A stretch of 64,000 nt of DNA from Rhodospirillaceae bacterium UBA4468. Its GTDB lineage: Bacteria > Pseudomonadota > Alphaproteobacteria > Rhodospirillales > Casp-alpha2. Location of the stretch: NCBI GenBank assembly GCA_002389385.1, contig DGOK01000102.1, forward strand, positions 4,730 to 68,729. The letters are read 5' to 3'. Below, in pieces: positions 8,678-17,381 of this stretch; position 1 is the first letter of the stretch; each line of letters opens with the position of its first letter. A program made the translations under genes and the position numbers. The notes under the pieces were generated by a model, which worked only from the letters and a program-made list of their open reading frames with translations, searched no databases and was not told the DNA's origin.

Positions 8678-9301
8678 TTATTCAGACCGGCTTTCAATCG
8701 CATCGACGCGGCTCAATAATTCTTCAAGATCAGAATCAGCAACATCAAGCTTCCGCATCTCTTCTATCGTCCCGGCCAGATAATCCCTGCAGAGACCATA
8801 ACTCCCCTTCGCCCCAGCCATAATGTCCGCCATCCGCTCTGATGGCATTGGCCCTGCGTAATGAGGATGTTCACGGTTAACGACGAATGTCAGGGCGACA
8901 ATGCGATCGTGCTCTTCACTTTCCAATGAGACCCAAACAGGGCGATATATACCACTGCCCATTTCACGTTCCCAAAGCCGCTCCCATGCAGCCTCGACAT
9001 CATCTTCAACAAGGCGAAACGCAACACCTCTGCAAGCACCGGCACAATCTTCTAAGCATAAGCCCAGTCCTGGGTTATCTGGTGTCCCGCGCGCGCGCGT
9101 CGTCCATATATGAAACTTACGATCATACCCCTTAAGAACAGCAGCGGTTTTAATGTCGTAATCAAAGCATGGATTCCACATCAATGAGCCAAAGCCAAAA
9201 ACCCACATAGGTTCATCACTGGGGCGACCGGCACGCGTTTCCAAAAGCGATTTCTGCTTATCTTCAGGCGACATATGCACAAAATTGATATTCGGTTTCA
9301 T
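8678..9301 (-). CDS. ChaC-like gamma-glutamylcyclotransferase
   Basis: Enzymes of this family cleave gamma-glutamyl peptides, often glutathione, to 5-oxoproline in the cytoplasm. The 207 residues contain VFGFGSLMWNP, the glycine-rich substrate loop, then DRKFHIWTTRARGTPDNPG, GVAFRL and WEREM, which provides the expected catalytic glutamate. HYAGPMPSERMADIMAGAKGS and GLCRDYL complete the ChaC pattern. A strong ribosome binding site (AAGGGGG) precedes the ATG. It sits 18 bp downstream of prfC on the same strand and could be co-transcribed with it. Glutathione specificity is inferred from similarity. Confidence 0.88.
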   Translation of the reverse strand: MKPNINFVHMSPEDKQKSLLETRAGRPSDEPMWVFGFGSLMWNPCFDYDIKTAAVLKGYDRKFHIWTTRARGTPDNPGLGLCLEDCAGACRGVAFRLVEDDVEAAWERLWEREMGSGIYRPVWVSLESEEHDRIVALTFVVNREHPHYAGPMPSERMADIMAGAKGSYGLCRDYLAGTIEEMRKLDVADSDLEELLSRVDAIESRSE

Positions 9302-9319
9302 GAATGCGCCCCCTTGGCC

Positions 9320-10906
9320 TTATACGATTTGTTCGCGAGTTTTCATAAACTGAAGCTCAGGCCAGTCATCGGTTGCCTTGTTCAAATGCCACGCATTACG
9401 TGCAAGGAACACAGGCTCACCATCATGATCAATACCAACAGCAGCCCGGTTGGTATCCAAAAACTTCTTTAGCATCTGTGCCTCGCCACCAACCCAGCGC
9501 GCCGTCATCAGTTCAGTCGCCTCAAAGCGAACTGGGATATCATATTCAGTACGAATACGATCTGCCATAACTTCGAACTGCAACACACCAACAACGCCAA
9601 CAATCCAGTCTGACCCAAGTGACGGCTTGATCACGCGTGCAGCACCCTCTTCGGCCAATTGCTGCAAGGCACGGCTGAGGTGCTTTGCTTTCAATGGATC
9701 GTCCGGGCGAACTTTTTGCAGCATCTCAGGCGCAAAGCTTGGGATACCTGTAAAGTGTAAGTCTTCGCCTTCGCTAAGCACGTCGCCAATGCGAAGGTTG
9801 CCGTGGTTTGGAATGCCAATGATATCACCAGCCACCGCGTCCTCAGCCAATTCCCGGTCTTGTGCCAGAAACAGTACCGCATTGTGAACACTGAGCGTCT
9901 TGCCGCTCCGTGAATGCTTGAGCTTCATGCCCCGCTTAAACCGTCCTGCACATACGCGCACAAAGGCGATACGATCCCGATGCTTTGGGTCCATGTTCGC
10001 CTGGATTTTGAACACGAAGCCGCTAAAGGCTTTTTCCGCAGGCTCAACCATGCGTTCCTTGGCCGCTTGGGGACGCGGCTTCGGTGCACGCGTCACAAGT
10101 CCGTCCAAAAGCTCACGCACACCAAAGTTGTTAATCGCGCTACCAAAGTACACCGGCGTCATATGACCCGCTTCGTACATTTCGTCATCGAGTGCGGGGC
10201 AGAGACCGCGCGCCATTTCGACTTCTTCACGGAGTTTCTTCACAGCAAAGTCAGGTAACAACTCATCAAGCTTGGGATCATCCAGACCGTTACAAGGCTC
10301 GCCTTCGTCCGGGCGCTCCCCTTTCGTCTTTGAGACCAGTACCAGCTTATCGTTCAACAGGTCATAACAGCCGAGGAAATCTCGACCCATACCGATAGGC
10401 CAGCTCGCCGGTGTCACATCGAGGGCAAGCGACTGTTCAATTTCGTCCAGCAAATCGAAGGGATCTTGTGCTTCACGGTCCATCTTGTTGATGAACGTCG
10501 TAATCGGCACATTCCGCATCCGGCAAACTTCAAACAGTTTGCGGGTCTGATTCTCAATACCACGCGCAGCGTCAATCACCATGACGGCACTATCAACCGC
10601 TGTAAGGGTTCGGTAGGTGTCTTCTGAGAAGTCTTCGTGGCCCGGTGTATCGAGCAGGTTGAATGTGCAATCTGCATAATCATAGGTCATCACTGAGGAT
10701 GCGACCGAGATACCACGCTCCCGTTCCACCTTCATCCAGTCTGATCGCGCACGTCGTTGTTCACCACGTGCCTTAACGGCACCCGCCAACTGAATAGCAC
10801 CACCAAACAACAACAGTTTTTCTGTCAGCGTTGTTTTACCAGCGTCTGGGTGGGAAATAATGGCGAAGGTGCGCCTAGACGCAATTTCGCGCTCAAGATC
10901 GTTCAT
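9320..10906 (-). CDS. prfC: Peptide chain release factor 3 (RF3)
   Basis: RF3 is a GTPase that removes RF1 or RF2 from the ribosome after termination. The 528-residue length is typical. The GTPase domain shows ISHPDAGKTTLTEKLL (P-loop), RGISVASSVM (switch I), LDTPGHEDF (switch II) and INKMDRE (NKxD). Later come the RF3-specific domain II/III, with GDIIGIPNHGNLRIGDVL and VGVLQFEVMADRI. GGAGAG precedes the ATG. No lesion is visible. Because RF3 affects termination fidelity, its integrity matters when reading the many in-frame stops elsewhere in the window. Confidence 0.96.
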   Translation of the reverse strand: MNDLEREIASRRTFAIISHPDAGKTTLTEKLLLFGGAIQLAGAVKARGEQRRARSDWMKVERERGISVASSVMTYDYADCTFNLLDTPGHEDFSEDTYRTLTAVDSAVMVIDAARGIENQTRKLFEVCRMRNVPITTFINKMDREAQDPFDLLDEIEQSLALDVTPASWPIGMGRDFLGCYDLLNDKLVLVSKTKGERPDEGEPCNGLDDPKLDELLPDFAVKKLREEVEMARGLCPALDDEMYEAGHMTPVYFGSAINNFGVRELLDGLVTRAPKPRPQAAKERMVEPAEKAFSGFVFKIQANMDPKHRDRIAFVRVCAGRFKRGMKLKHSRSGKTLSVHNAVLFLAQDRELAEDAVAGDIIGIPNHGNLRIGDVLSEGEDLHFTGIPSFAPEMLQKVRPDDPLKAKHLSRALQQLAEEGAARVIKPSLGSDWIVGVVGVLQFEVMADRIRTEYDIPVRFEATELMTARWVGGEAQMLKKFLDTNRAAVGIDHDGEPVFLARNAWHLNKATDDWPELQFMKTREQIV

Positions 10907-10972
10907 AGTCTCTCCGGTTTAATGTCACCGGAATGTAGCGATTACGTACAGGATTTCCAAGGCCTTGCTCGA

Positions 10973-11002
10973 TTGTTCAATAACAATATGACATTGTATT
11001 AA
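10973..11002 (+). promoter_or_regulatory. Candidate sigma-70 promoter for the PAS gene
   Basis: TTGTTC (10973-10978) and TATTAA (10997-11002) are 18 bp apart in the AT-rich space upstream of the PAS reading frame at 11059. Both boxes are imperfect and many such pairs occur by chance, so this is a weak call. Confidence 0.25.
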
Positions 11003-11058
11003 ATCTATGGAGAATACCTGTACATCTTCTATGTCATTAATATGGGCCGCACACAGCC

Positions 11059-11652
11059 ATGGATTTCGAAATTTGGTCACGAACTCAAGAATATTAGAAC
11101 ACATCCGAAATTCAGCCCATTCAACTCTCACATCTTTATGATCATTGGGTTCGCGCTAAAAACAGTGCTGAAGTTCCGAAACAGCGCGACTTCTTTATTG
11201 ATGCGGTTAAAGAATTCGCGGGTCATCTCGCTCTTGTTGATCTTGAAGCCAACCCGAAATACGCCCGGTACGTGCTCGTTGGCAAAAATTTAAACGTTTA
11301 CTTGGCAAAGATCCGACAAATATGGCGATCGAAGATGTTTATCCACCTGATACATCAAAAGATATATACGATGCATTCAGCAAAACAGTGCATGAGCGAA
11401 CGGCCACATTCTATCAACGCAGTTACGTGGTTCTTGGGAAACAGTTTGGGTATTACCGTCTCATTTTACCAATGAGACTAAAGCGACGTCGTTCGCCGCC
11501 TTCTGATCGGCATTTACCCCACAAATTATAAAATGACGGATGCCAGCGGATGGCAAAAAGCCGTTGATAAGCTATTACACCTAAAACAAGAATTTGAAGA
11601 CATGCATCCCCGGAAACTGGGCAAAGTTTGGGAAAGCTCGCTCAACAGGTGA
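11059..11652 (+). pseudogene. PAS-domain (PAS_5-like) protein, broken by one stop and two frameshifts
   Basis: Joining frames gives a protein of about 197 residues that matches single-PAS proteins common in alphaproteobacteria: LSHLYDHWVRAKNSAEVPKQ, then KYARYVLVGKNL, MAIEDVYPPD, FGYYRLILPM and RRLLIGIYPTNYK. Codon 13 is TAG (11095-11097). Near 11293 an A is missing from a short A run, shifting frame before LLGKDPTNMA. Near 11475-11485 an extra base restores the original frame, which runs to a TGA at 11650-11652. The three lesions together make function very unlikely. The intact ancestor was probably a cytoplasmic sensory or regulatory protein. Confidence 0.78.
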
Positions 11653-11733
11653 TGATGGGTTGATCTATGACAATGCAATCTGAGGCTAATCAGCTGATTC
11701 TCTGATCTTCCTATAAAGATTGGAGACGGTATC

Positions 11734-12549
11734 ATGGAGACCCCACCACCAAAACCAAGCCCGAGTTTTGATGCTTATAGCCCGACGGAAATAGCCGCCC
11801 GCGTTGCCAGTGCGGGTGTGACCAAAGCATCACTCCCGTTTCTACAGATGTTTATCCTGGCGCTGCTTGCCAGTGCCTTTATCGCATTTGGTAGCATGTT
11901 ATTTACGCTGGTGATGACCCATCACGGATTGGGCTTTGGTCCATCCCGATTACTAGGTGGTTTTGCGTTATCATTGGGTCTCGTTCTTGTCGTCGTCGCT
12001 GGCGCTGAATTGTTTACCGGTAATAACCTCATTGTTATGGCGTGGGCGGAACGAAAGGTCTCGTCGGCGCAACTGCTGAGGAATTGGGGCATTGTATTTG
12101 TCGGCAATATTGCTGGCTCGGTCGGCATGGCATTTCTTGTGTTCTGGTCAGGCACACTTAATTTGAACAATGGCGGTGTCGCAGAAACAGCAATATCGAT
12201 TGCCTCCGCTAAGGTCGCCATTCCACCGGCTGAAGCGTTTTTTCGAGATTTACTCTGCAATACACTGGTATGTCTCGCCGTATGGCTCTGCTTTGCAGCT
12301 CATTCCCTTACAGACAAGGTCATTGCAATTGTATTTCCGATCACAGCGTTCGTGGCATTAGGGTTTGAGCATTCTATAGCCAACGCCTACCTGATTCCCA
12401 TCGGATACCTCGCCGGGGCATCCGATATCACAATGATGGGGTTTATCGAAAATCTACTCCCCGTCACTGCAGGTAATATCGTCGGCGAGAGCGTCTTTGT
12501 TGCCTTTGTGTATTGGCTGATTTATCGACGAGATAGCAGTAACAACTAG
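11734..12549 (+). CDS. Formate/nitrite transporter (FNT/FocA) family channel
   Basis: This 271-residue protein has six hydrophobic segments in the FNT pattern. It begins with DAYSPTEIAARVASAGVTKA, the usual cytoplasmic helix. Family pore features follow: LVVVAGAELFTGNN in the first half and LLCNTLVCLAVWLC plus FEHSIANAYLIPIG in the second. FNT proteins form pentameric channels for small anions such as formate, nitrite or hydrosulfide. The substrate cannot be fixed from sequence. GGAGAC lies at good spacing before the ATG. The gene is intact and stands alone between the broken PAS gene and a short zinc-ribbon gene. Confidence 0.92.
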   Translation: METPPPKPSPSFDAYSPTEIAARVASAGVTKASLPFLQMFILALLASAFIAFGSMLFTLVMTHHGLGFGPSRLLGGFALSLGLVLVVVAGAELFTGNNLIVMAWAERKVSSAQLLRNWGIVFVGNIAGSVGMAFLVFWSGTLNLNNGGVAETAISIASAKVAIPPAEAFFRDLLCNTLVCLAVWLCFAAHSLTDKVIAIVFPITAFVALGFEHSIANAYLIPIGYLAGASDITMMGFIENLLPVTAGNIVGESVFVAFVYWLIYRRDSSNN

Positions 12550-12647
12550 GCCCTGACGAGACCCTAGCTATTCGACCCATAACGCACATTCACAACGTGG
12601 TATGAATGGCACTATTGCCGTTTTCATCACAAGGGATGCCTCACGAC

Positions 12648-12782
12648 ATGCAGACAACAAACATTGTCCCAGCGTCAGAGATAAAATGCCCGGCGTGCGG
12701 ACATACCGAAACTGAAGTGATGCCAACCGATACCTGCCAATGGTTCTATGACTGCAAAGGATGTGGGGCTGTCCTTAAATAG
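12648..12782 (+). CDS. Short zinc-ribbon protein, apparently lacking the GDCCVxC tail
   Basis: The frame encodes 44 residues with two CxxC pairs, KCPACGH and DCKGCGA, separated by EVMPTDTCQWFYDC. This matches the N-terminal two thirds of GDCCVxC-domain proteins, small proteins often found near metal or redox genes, whose family name comes from a C-terminal GDCCVxC block. That block is absent: the frame ends in a TAG and the following bases encode nothing similar. The end overlaps the stop of the convergent RTX gene by 8 bp. This suggests either a natural short form or truncation by a deletion that joined the two genes. Confidence 0.6.
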   Translation: MQTTNIVPASEIKCPACGHTETEVMPTDTCQWFYDCKGCGAVLK

Positions 12783-15381
12783 GTGACGCACTCCCGTCCG
12801 ATGTCAGATCAATACCGCCAATTGAGAATGAGAACGGATCAACAATAGCGATAACTTCGACATCTTTTGAATTTGTTGCGGTCGCGTCCGGCATGAATTG
12901 TTGAGCTGCGCCCATCGCCAATTCGATGACTGAACCACCTTCGGCTTCAAATTCTTCAAGTGTTTGAAGCGGCTCGCCGGTCACTTCATCAATCTGTGTT
13001 GCCAAGTACTCTTCAGCCGCTTGCGTTGCGGCTTCTTCATAATCAACGTCATAAGATGTGAACGTAACCGTGAAATCTTCGTCTGAGTTTGCAGCACCCG
13101 TGATGCTCAGAACACCGGCATCACCAGTAATAATCCATTGACCGTCAGTTTGCTCGAGCAGTTCACCATCAATTGACAGTGTTGCGCCTTTAGGCACGCC
13201 TGAGACAACGATGCTTTCCGCGTTATTCGCATCAGAAATAACATCAACCAATGCAACGTTAAACGGTGTGTCTTCAAGGCCAACAACAAGGTTAGGTGAG
13301 TTGTTAAAGACAAAATTCTCAACATTTTCAACAGTGTCTGTGCCATCAGGTCCAGTTACGGTCATGACACCGTCAACGATAGAGATCGTATTTTCGCCGT
13401 AAGTGCCGTTATAGACGAGCGCATCCATGCCCTCACCACCGTCGATAACATCGTCGCCGATACCACCATTAAGGAGGTCGTCGCCTTCGCCGCCGTCCAG
13501 CGTGTCGTCACCGCTACCACCAAGCAAAATATCATTGCCGCCGAAACCAAATATCTGATCGTCGCCAGCAAGGCCTTCAAGTTTATTGACCCCATCATCA
13601 CTCGTGATGATGTCGTTACCGCTGCCACCAATGGCATTTTCGATATTAATAAGGGTGCCTACGCCAACGCCATCTTCGCCGCCATCGTCAGATGCGGTTC
13701 CATCACCCAAGTTGATGATGAGATTATCGTCAGATGCTGCAAACGTAATCGTGTCGTTACCCGCGCCACCATCATAAGTGTCGTCACCAGCACCAGGCGC
13801 GCCAATAAACAGGTCATCCCCGTCACCGCCGCTGAGATAATCGTCGCCAGCACCACCATCAAGGGTGTCGTTACCGTCGCCCGTTGTAATGGCATCATTA
13901 CCATCACCGCCTGTTATGACCCAGTTATACTCGCAGTCTGTAAAATCAAAATCAACGAGAGTATCAGCTTCAACCGTCTGATTATTGTTCGACATTTTTG
14001 CATCTTCACCGATGATGCCCCTGTTAACGAGGTCACGAATGTCGGCTGGAAGTGGGTCGATTGGTTCCGGCTCACCAATAGTATCCCCATCATCGCTATT
14101 ATCATCATCGTCGTCATCATTGTCGTTATCGTCATCGTCATTTCGATCAGTATCTTCTTCATCGACAAATTTGTTCACGTCAGTCATGTCACCACGTGCC
14201 TGTTCAACGATATTGAGAGTTGCAACATCCCCCGTACCGCCAACAAAATCTTCATCAAATCCGTCGTTTCCACCGGCATCGGTCTGGAAATCGTTAAGGA
14301 AGTCGAGTGCCTCACGATCATCACCCTCAACATTATCATTAACGTTTTCGTATGTGTTACCACTGGTCCGCTCACCCTGGCTGTTACGCGTCGGCAAGTA
14401 AGGCAGTGTGGACACACCATAGGCAGTCAGAATGTCATCAACAGTTACGATAGAGAACGGAGACGGTGCCGCATCAAAACTGGAAACCTGTGTGAATGCG
14501 TTCGCGTCGTTCAGAACCTCTACGCCACCATCGTTCACAACGACAACCTCACCAACGAACTCACCTAATTCTTCCATCAGGTGAACGTTGAAGCTTTCGC
14601 CATCACGGATATCAAGACCAACCTGCGTACCACGAATACCAATGGTCGCCACAGGCGTATCCAGTGTCATCGCATCCGGGTCAGTCTTAGCAACCTGACC
14701 AGACACAAAGGTGAACACACCCTGTAGCACGGACATCGACACAGAACCTTCCTGCGTCGCCGGGTCGCAAACCATTTCGTCAAGAACCATGCGGCCTTCA
14801 GAACTCATCGCGAACGTGGTTTCGTCAGCCAGCAGCACACCGACTTTACCGTCATCACCAGATTCCAGGATATCGCCCTGGAAAACCTGATCACCAAGCT
14901 CATGGCGGATCCGCTCGCCATCGGCGCGGATCGCAAACACTTCGCCTTCAAGGCTTTCGATGTTACCAATCAGCTCGCCGTCGGTATCGGAAATTACATT
15001 TGGATTTTCAGCGATATTACCACTGATTTCTTGTGCCTGAATGGCTTCAGCTTCTTCGGTTGGCATAAAGCCAAAATCGCCCCCATCCGCTGGCGCGCCA
15101 CCGTCTGCTGGACCTGCCATTGCAGATACGACGTCGCTGCCAACCTCGGCGCCATCAGATGACACGAGGTTTGGTAGATTTGGATTATCTTGATATCCCT
15201 CAACCGTGATGGTCGTACCATCCGGGAAAGACATGACAAGGTCGCCACCTTCAAATGTGAAGTCGGCATCCGCGACAGAAAGATTTTCTGGAGTATTTAA
15301 GTCACCGGACTGCGCTCCATCAATTGAGAACGTGTTTTCCCCGGTCTGTAAGGCATCGCCGTTGACGGTTTGATCGGCCAT
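12775..15381 (-). CDS. FecR-domain and RTX-repeat surface/secreted protein
   Basis: This 868-residue acidic protein has no Sec signal. Residues 40-62 (FTFEGGDLVM, TITVEGYQ) resemble the N-terminal module of large Bap/RTX adhesins. A FecR-type domain covers about 143-285, with GDQVFQGDILESGDDGKVG and DTPVATIGIRGTQVG. An Asp-rich tract occupies about 409-433. Nonapeptide calcium-binding repeats (GGDGNDAI, GGSGDDTLD, GGEGDDLLNGG) fill about 490-655, followed by a beta-rich Ig/cadherin-like region. Such proteins usually leave by type I secretion and act at the surface. No secretion genes are nearby. The C-terminus (GGIDLTSDGSASPI) is abrupt and the stop overlaps the shortened zinc-ribbon gene, so C-terminal truncation is possible. 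Confidence 0.85.
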   Translation of the reverse strand: MADQTVNGDALQTGENTFSIDGAQSGDLNTPENLSVADADFTFEGGDLVMSFPDGTTITVEGYQDNPNLPNLVSSDGAEVGSDVVSAMAGPADGGAPADGGDFGFMPTEEAEAIQAQEISGNIAENPNVISDTDGELIGNIESLEGEVFAIRADGERIRHELGDQVFQGDILESGDDGKVGVLLADETTFAMSSEGRMVLDEMVCDPATQEGSVSMSVLQGVFTFVSGQVAKTDPDAMTLDTPVATIGIRGTQVGLDIRDGESFNVHLMEELGEFVGEVVVVNDGGVEVLNDANAFTQVSSFDAAPSPFSIVTVDDILTAYGVSTLPYLPTRNSQGERTSGNTYENVNDNVEGDDREALDFLNDFQTDAGGNDGFDEDFVGGTGDVATLNIVEQARGDMTDVNKFVDEEDTDRNDDDDNDNDDDDDDNSDDGDTIGEPEPIDPLPADIRDLVNRGIIGEDAKMSNNNQTVEADTLVDFDFTDCEYNWVITGGDGNDAITTGDGNDTLDGGAGDDYLSGGDGDDLFIGAPGAGDDTYDGGAGNDTITFAASDDNLIINLGDGTASDDGGEDGVGVGTLINIENAIGGSGNDIITSDDGVNKLEGLAGDDQIFGFGGNDILLGGSGDDTLDGGEGDDLLNGGIGDDVIDGGEGMDALVYNGTYGENTISIVDGVMTVTGPDGTDTVENVENFVFNNSPNLVVGLEDTPFNVALVDVISDANNAESIVVSGVPKGATLSIDGELLEQTDGQWIITGDAGVLSITGAANSDEDFTVTFTSYDVDYEEAATQAAEEYLATQIDEVTGEPLQTLEEFEAEGGSVIELAMGAAQQFMPDATATNSKDVEVIAIVDPFSFSIGGIDLTSDGSASPI

Positions 15382-15507
15382 TTGTGTGCAACCCTTTGAA
15401 CGATATTGTTTTTTTGTCGTTCAATATGGTTGAATGTTTTTATTATTGTTCTTTTTCTAATGCTGTTATGCGTCAGTGACACCCCACTGGTCAACAGGCT
15501 TAGGTGA

Positions 15508-15529
15508 TAAGATCACAATTATGATCTTA
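15508..15529. promoter_or_regulatory. Perfect 8-bp inverted repeat upstream of the RTX gene
   Basis: TAAGATCA and TGATCTTA flank a 6-bp spacer about 127 bp before the RTX start. An overlapping smaller palindrome, GTGAT-AAG-ATCAC, lies at 15504-15516. The pair could be an operator for the RTX gene or a hairpin ending soeABC transcripts. The rest of the 305-bp gap (15382-15686) holds only this site, the repeat element at 15564-15673 and AT-rich sequence with no gene. Confidence 0.4.
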
Positions 15530-15563
15530 AATTTTTAACTAAAATTGAGGAAGTGAAGATATT

Positions 15564-15673
15564 CCCCCTCACCTGTCCTCTCCCCCATTGCATGGTGGAG
15601 AGGGACACAAATATCCACGCAAAGCTTAACTTATCCCTCTCCTCCTTTTAGGAGGAGAGGTTAGGTGAGGAGG
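15564..15673. repeat. Nested inverted-repeat intergenic element (REP/MITE-like)
   Basis: The element is bounded by outer arms CCTCACC (15567-15573) and GGTGAGG (15664-15670). Inside are two hairpins: CCTCTCC (15577-15583) with GGAGAGG (15597-15603), and a perfect 10-bp stem CCTCTCCTCC (15636-15645) with GGAGGAGAGG (15651-15660) around a TTTTA loop. The pyrimidine/purine asymmetry differs sharply from surrounding DNA. Similar CTCTCC-rich palindromic elements are scattered between genes in many proteobacteria. It lies just after soeC, so its transcript could act as a terminator or RNA-stability element for soeABC. Confidence 0.7.
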
Positions 15674-15686
15674 TGCTTTTTAAGAC

Positions 15687-16631
15687 TTAAGCGGTTTCAG
15701 CACCATAATACAGGGTCACAACATGGCGTGCTTCGGCGAAAAACAGCCAACGTTCGGTGATAACGCCAATACTCATCGACACAGCTGCCGCAAAGCACAC
15801 AATTGATACCATCGGCCCATCAACCAGATAAACGATAACCAGTAACAATGATGGGACTAAAAAGCCGAACATATTGACGATACTACGCAGCTTTTTGGCG
15901 TGTTTACGGCCAACCTTGAACCCCATCTCCTGCATGAGATAGTTTTCTTCGGTATGAGGCCCCTCAAGCATTGTGACGGTCTCGCCCTTAAGGCCAGTCG
16001 CCGTCTTTGATGTTGATGGATGACTGGTTGTATCCACAAAATTCCAATACGTCCGCTTGACCCACCATGAGATCAGCACAGCAGCAACGGCAAAAGCCAG
16101 ATACTTCTTATCAATGCCGACAGTGACCGACATTAAAGCCGCAACCCACACAGCACCGGTCGCTAGACCCAGAACGATATAAACAGGTGTTGTCCATTTG
16201 TTAGACCAATGATGGATCGTCTTAAGGCTACGATAGATCATTGCCGTGCAAAAAATCGTAACAACCGCGAGGACCGCAGACGCAGCGGCAGCAAGACTGC
16301 CAATGCCAGACAAATCGCCCTCTAAAATCCAGAAATACGTCAATAGCGCCCAAGGGCCGAACGTAATAATCGAAAGCACACCCTCACGCGATAGCCAGCT
16401 CGACCGCCATTGCGTCGTGGCACGCCAGGCGCGCTCGGGATGTCCAAGGTGCCCCATTGAGGACAACAGGCCTGCAGTGACCAATACAAAAGCAAGTCCA
16501 AGGCCTAGCATACCGAACGTGCGATCAAGCGGAACAATGCCTGAGGCTGCAAGTATGGCGAGGATTGCCAACATACCGTATCCGGCGCCGGATGCGGTGG
16601 TGAAGAAGATAACGGAAAAGGCTGGATGCAT
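15687..16631 (-). CDS. soeC: Membrane anchor subunit of sulfite dehydrogenase (DmsC/NrfD-like)
   Basis: This 314-residue protein has eight or so hydrophobic segments and begins MHPAFSVIFFTTASGAGYG, the start seen in DmsC-type anchors. GHLGHPERAWRATTQWRSSWLSREG is the conserved cytoplasmic-side block of this family. It would tie the catalytic SoeAB subunits to the inner membrane and pass electrons to quinone. It starts 3 bp after soeB ends, with an AGGTAAG ribosome binding site, so it is the last gene of a three-gene operon. If the operon is not soe, it would be the anchor of another DMSO-reductase-family enzyme. Confidence 0.82.
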   Translation of the reverse strand: MHPAFSVIFFTTASGAGYGMLAILAILAASGIVPLDRTFGMLGLGLAFVLVTAGLLSSMGHLGHPERAWRATTQWRSSWLSREGVLSIITFGPWALLTYFWILEGDLSGIGSLAAAASAVLAVVTIFCTAMIYRSLKTIHHWSNKWTTPVYIVLGLATGAVWVAALMSVTVGIDKKYLAFAVAAVLISWWVKRTYWNFVDTTSHPSTSKTATGLKGETVTMLEGPHTEENYLMQEMGFKVGRKHAKKLRSIVNMFGFLVPSLLLVIVYLVDGPMVSIVCFAAAVSMSIGVITERWLFFAEARHVVTLYYGAETA

Positions 16632-16634
16632 GAC

Positions 16635-17381
16635 TTACCTAGACAACGCGCGGTCGACCCAGCGCAAAATAGGGTTATCCGTACCCGGTGTGACGGGCAA
16701 TTCAGTTGGCATATCGCTTTTAGCAGCGGTATCACGGCGCGGGCGTGGCGGAAGATATTTATTGGTCGGCTTGTAGCCCATCTCAGGCATCAAATCGTAG
16801 CCCATCCGCTCAACAACCAACTTTGAAACAGCTGAGTTTGGATCGCCAAGATCACCAAAGTGACGCGCGCTGACGGGACATGTCGACACACATGCCGGCA
16901 CACGATCAACTTCTTCCATGTTCTCGTTATAAATACGATCGATACACAACGTACATTTCTTCATCACGCCTTCATCAGCATCATATTCACGTGCGCCATA
17001 AGGGCAGGCCCAGCTGCACAACTTGCAGCCGATGCACTTGTCTTCATTGACCAGAACAATACCGTCCTCTTCACGCTTAAAACTTGCGCCAGTCGGGCAT
17101 ACCGTCACACATGCTGCATCTTCACAATGCAGGCATGACTTCGGGAAATGCACGGTCCGTGAAGGCTCACCTTCACCCGCAGACGCTTCAAACGTATGAA
17201 TTCGGTTAAACCAGACACCGATAGGCTTAGGTCCATATGGATCTTTGTCCGTCAAAGGTGCTGCATGACCGCCGGTGTTCCACTCTTTGCAGTTCACCGC
17301 ACAAGCATGACAGCCCACGCAAATATCCAGATCAATGACGAGACCAAGTTTGGTCCCAGTAGATGTAGGGAGCATTGTCAT
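16635..17381 (-). CDS. soeB: Iron-sulfur subunit of sulfite dehydrogenase
   Basis: This 248-residue electron-transfer subunit carries four cysteine clusters for [4Fe-4S] centres: CVGCHACAVNCKEWN, SCLHCEDAACVTVCPTG, CIGCKLCSWACPYGAR and CTLCIDRI with CVSTCP. It lacks a Tat or Sec signal, so it sits on the cytoplasmic side. It would relay electrons from the molybdenum site of SoeA to the membrane subunit. The ATG overlaps the soeA stop by 4 bp (17378-17381), indicating translational coupling. The cluster pattern fits DmsB-type subunits generally; the Soe assignment depends on the catalytic subunit. Confidence 0.85.
   Translation of the reverse strand: MTMLPTSTGTKLGLVIDLDICVGCHACAVNCKEWNTGGHAAPLTDKDPYGPKPIGVWFNRIHTFEASAGEGEPSRTVHFPKSCLHCEDAACVTVCPTGASFKREEDGIVLVNEDKCIGCKLCSWACPYGAREYDADEGVMKKCTLCIDRIYNENMEEVDRVPACVSTCPVSARHFGDLGDPNSAVSKLVVERMGYDLMPEMGYKPTNKYLPPRPRRDTAAKSDMPTELPVTPGTDNPILRWVDRALSR

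Noticed and set aside
13900..14170. Asp/Asn-rich low-complexity stretch as a separate repeat element or short genes on other frames
   Set aside because: It is the acidic tract and calcium-binding repeats of the RTX protein; frames on the other strand are shadows rich in Ser and Met.
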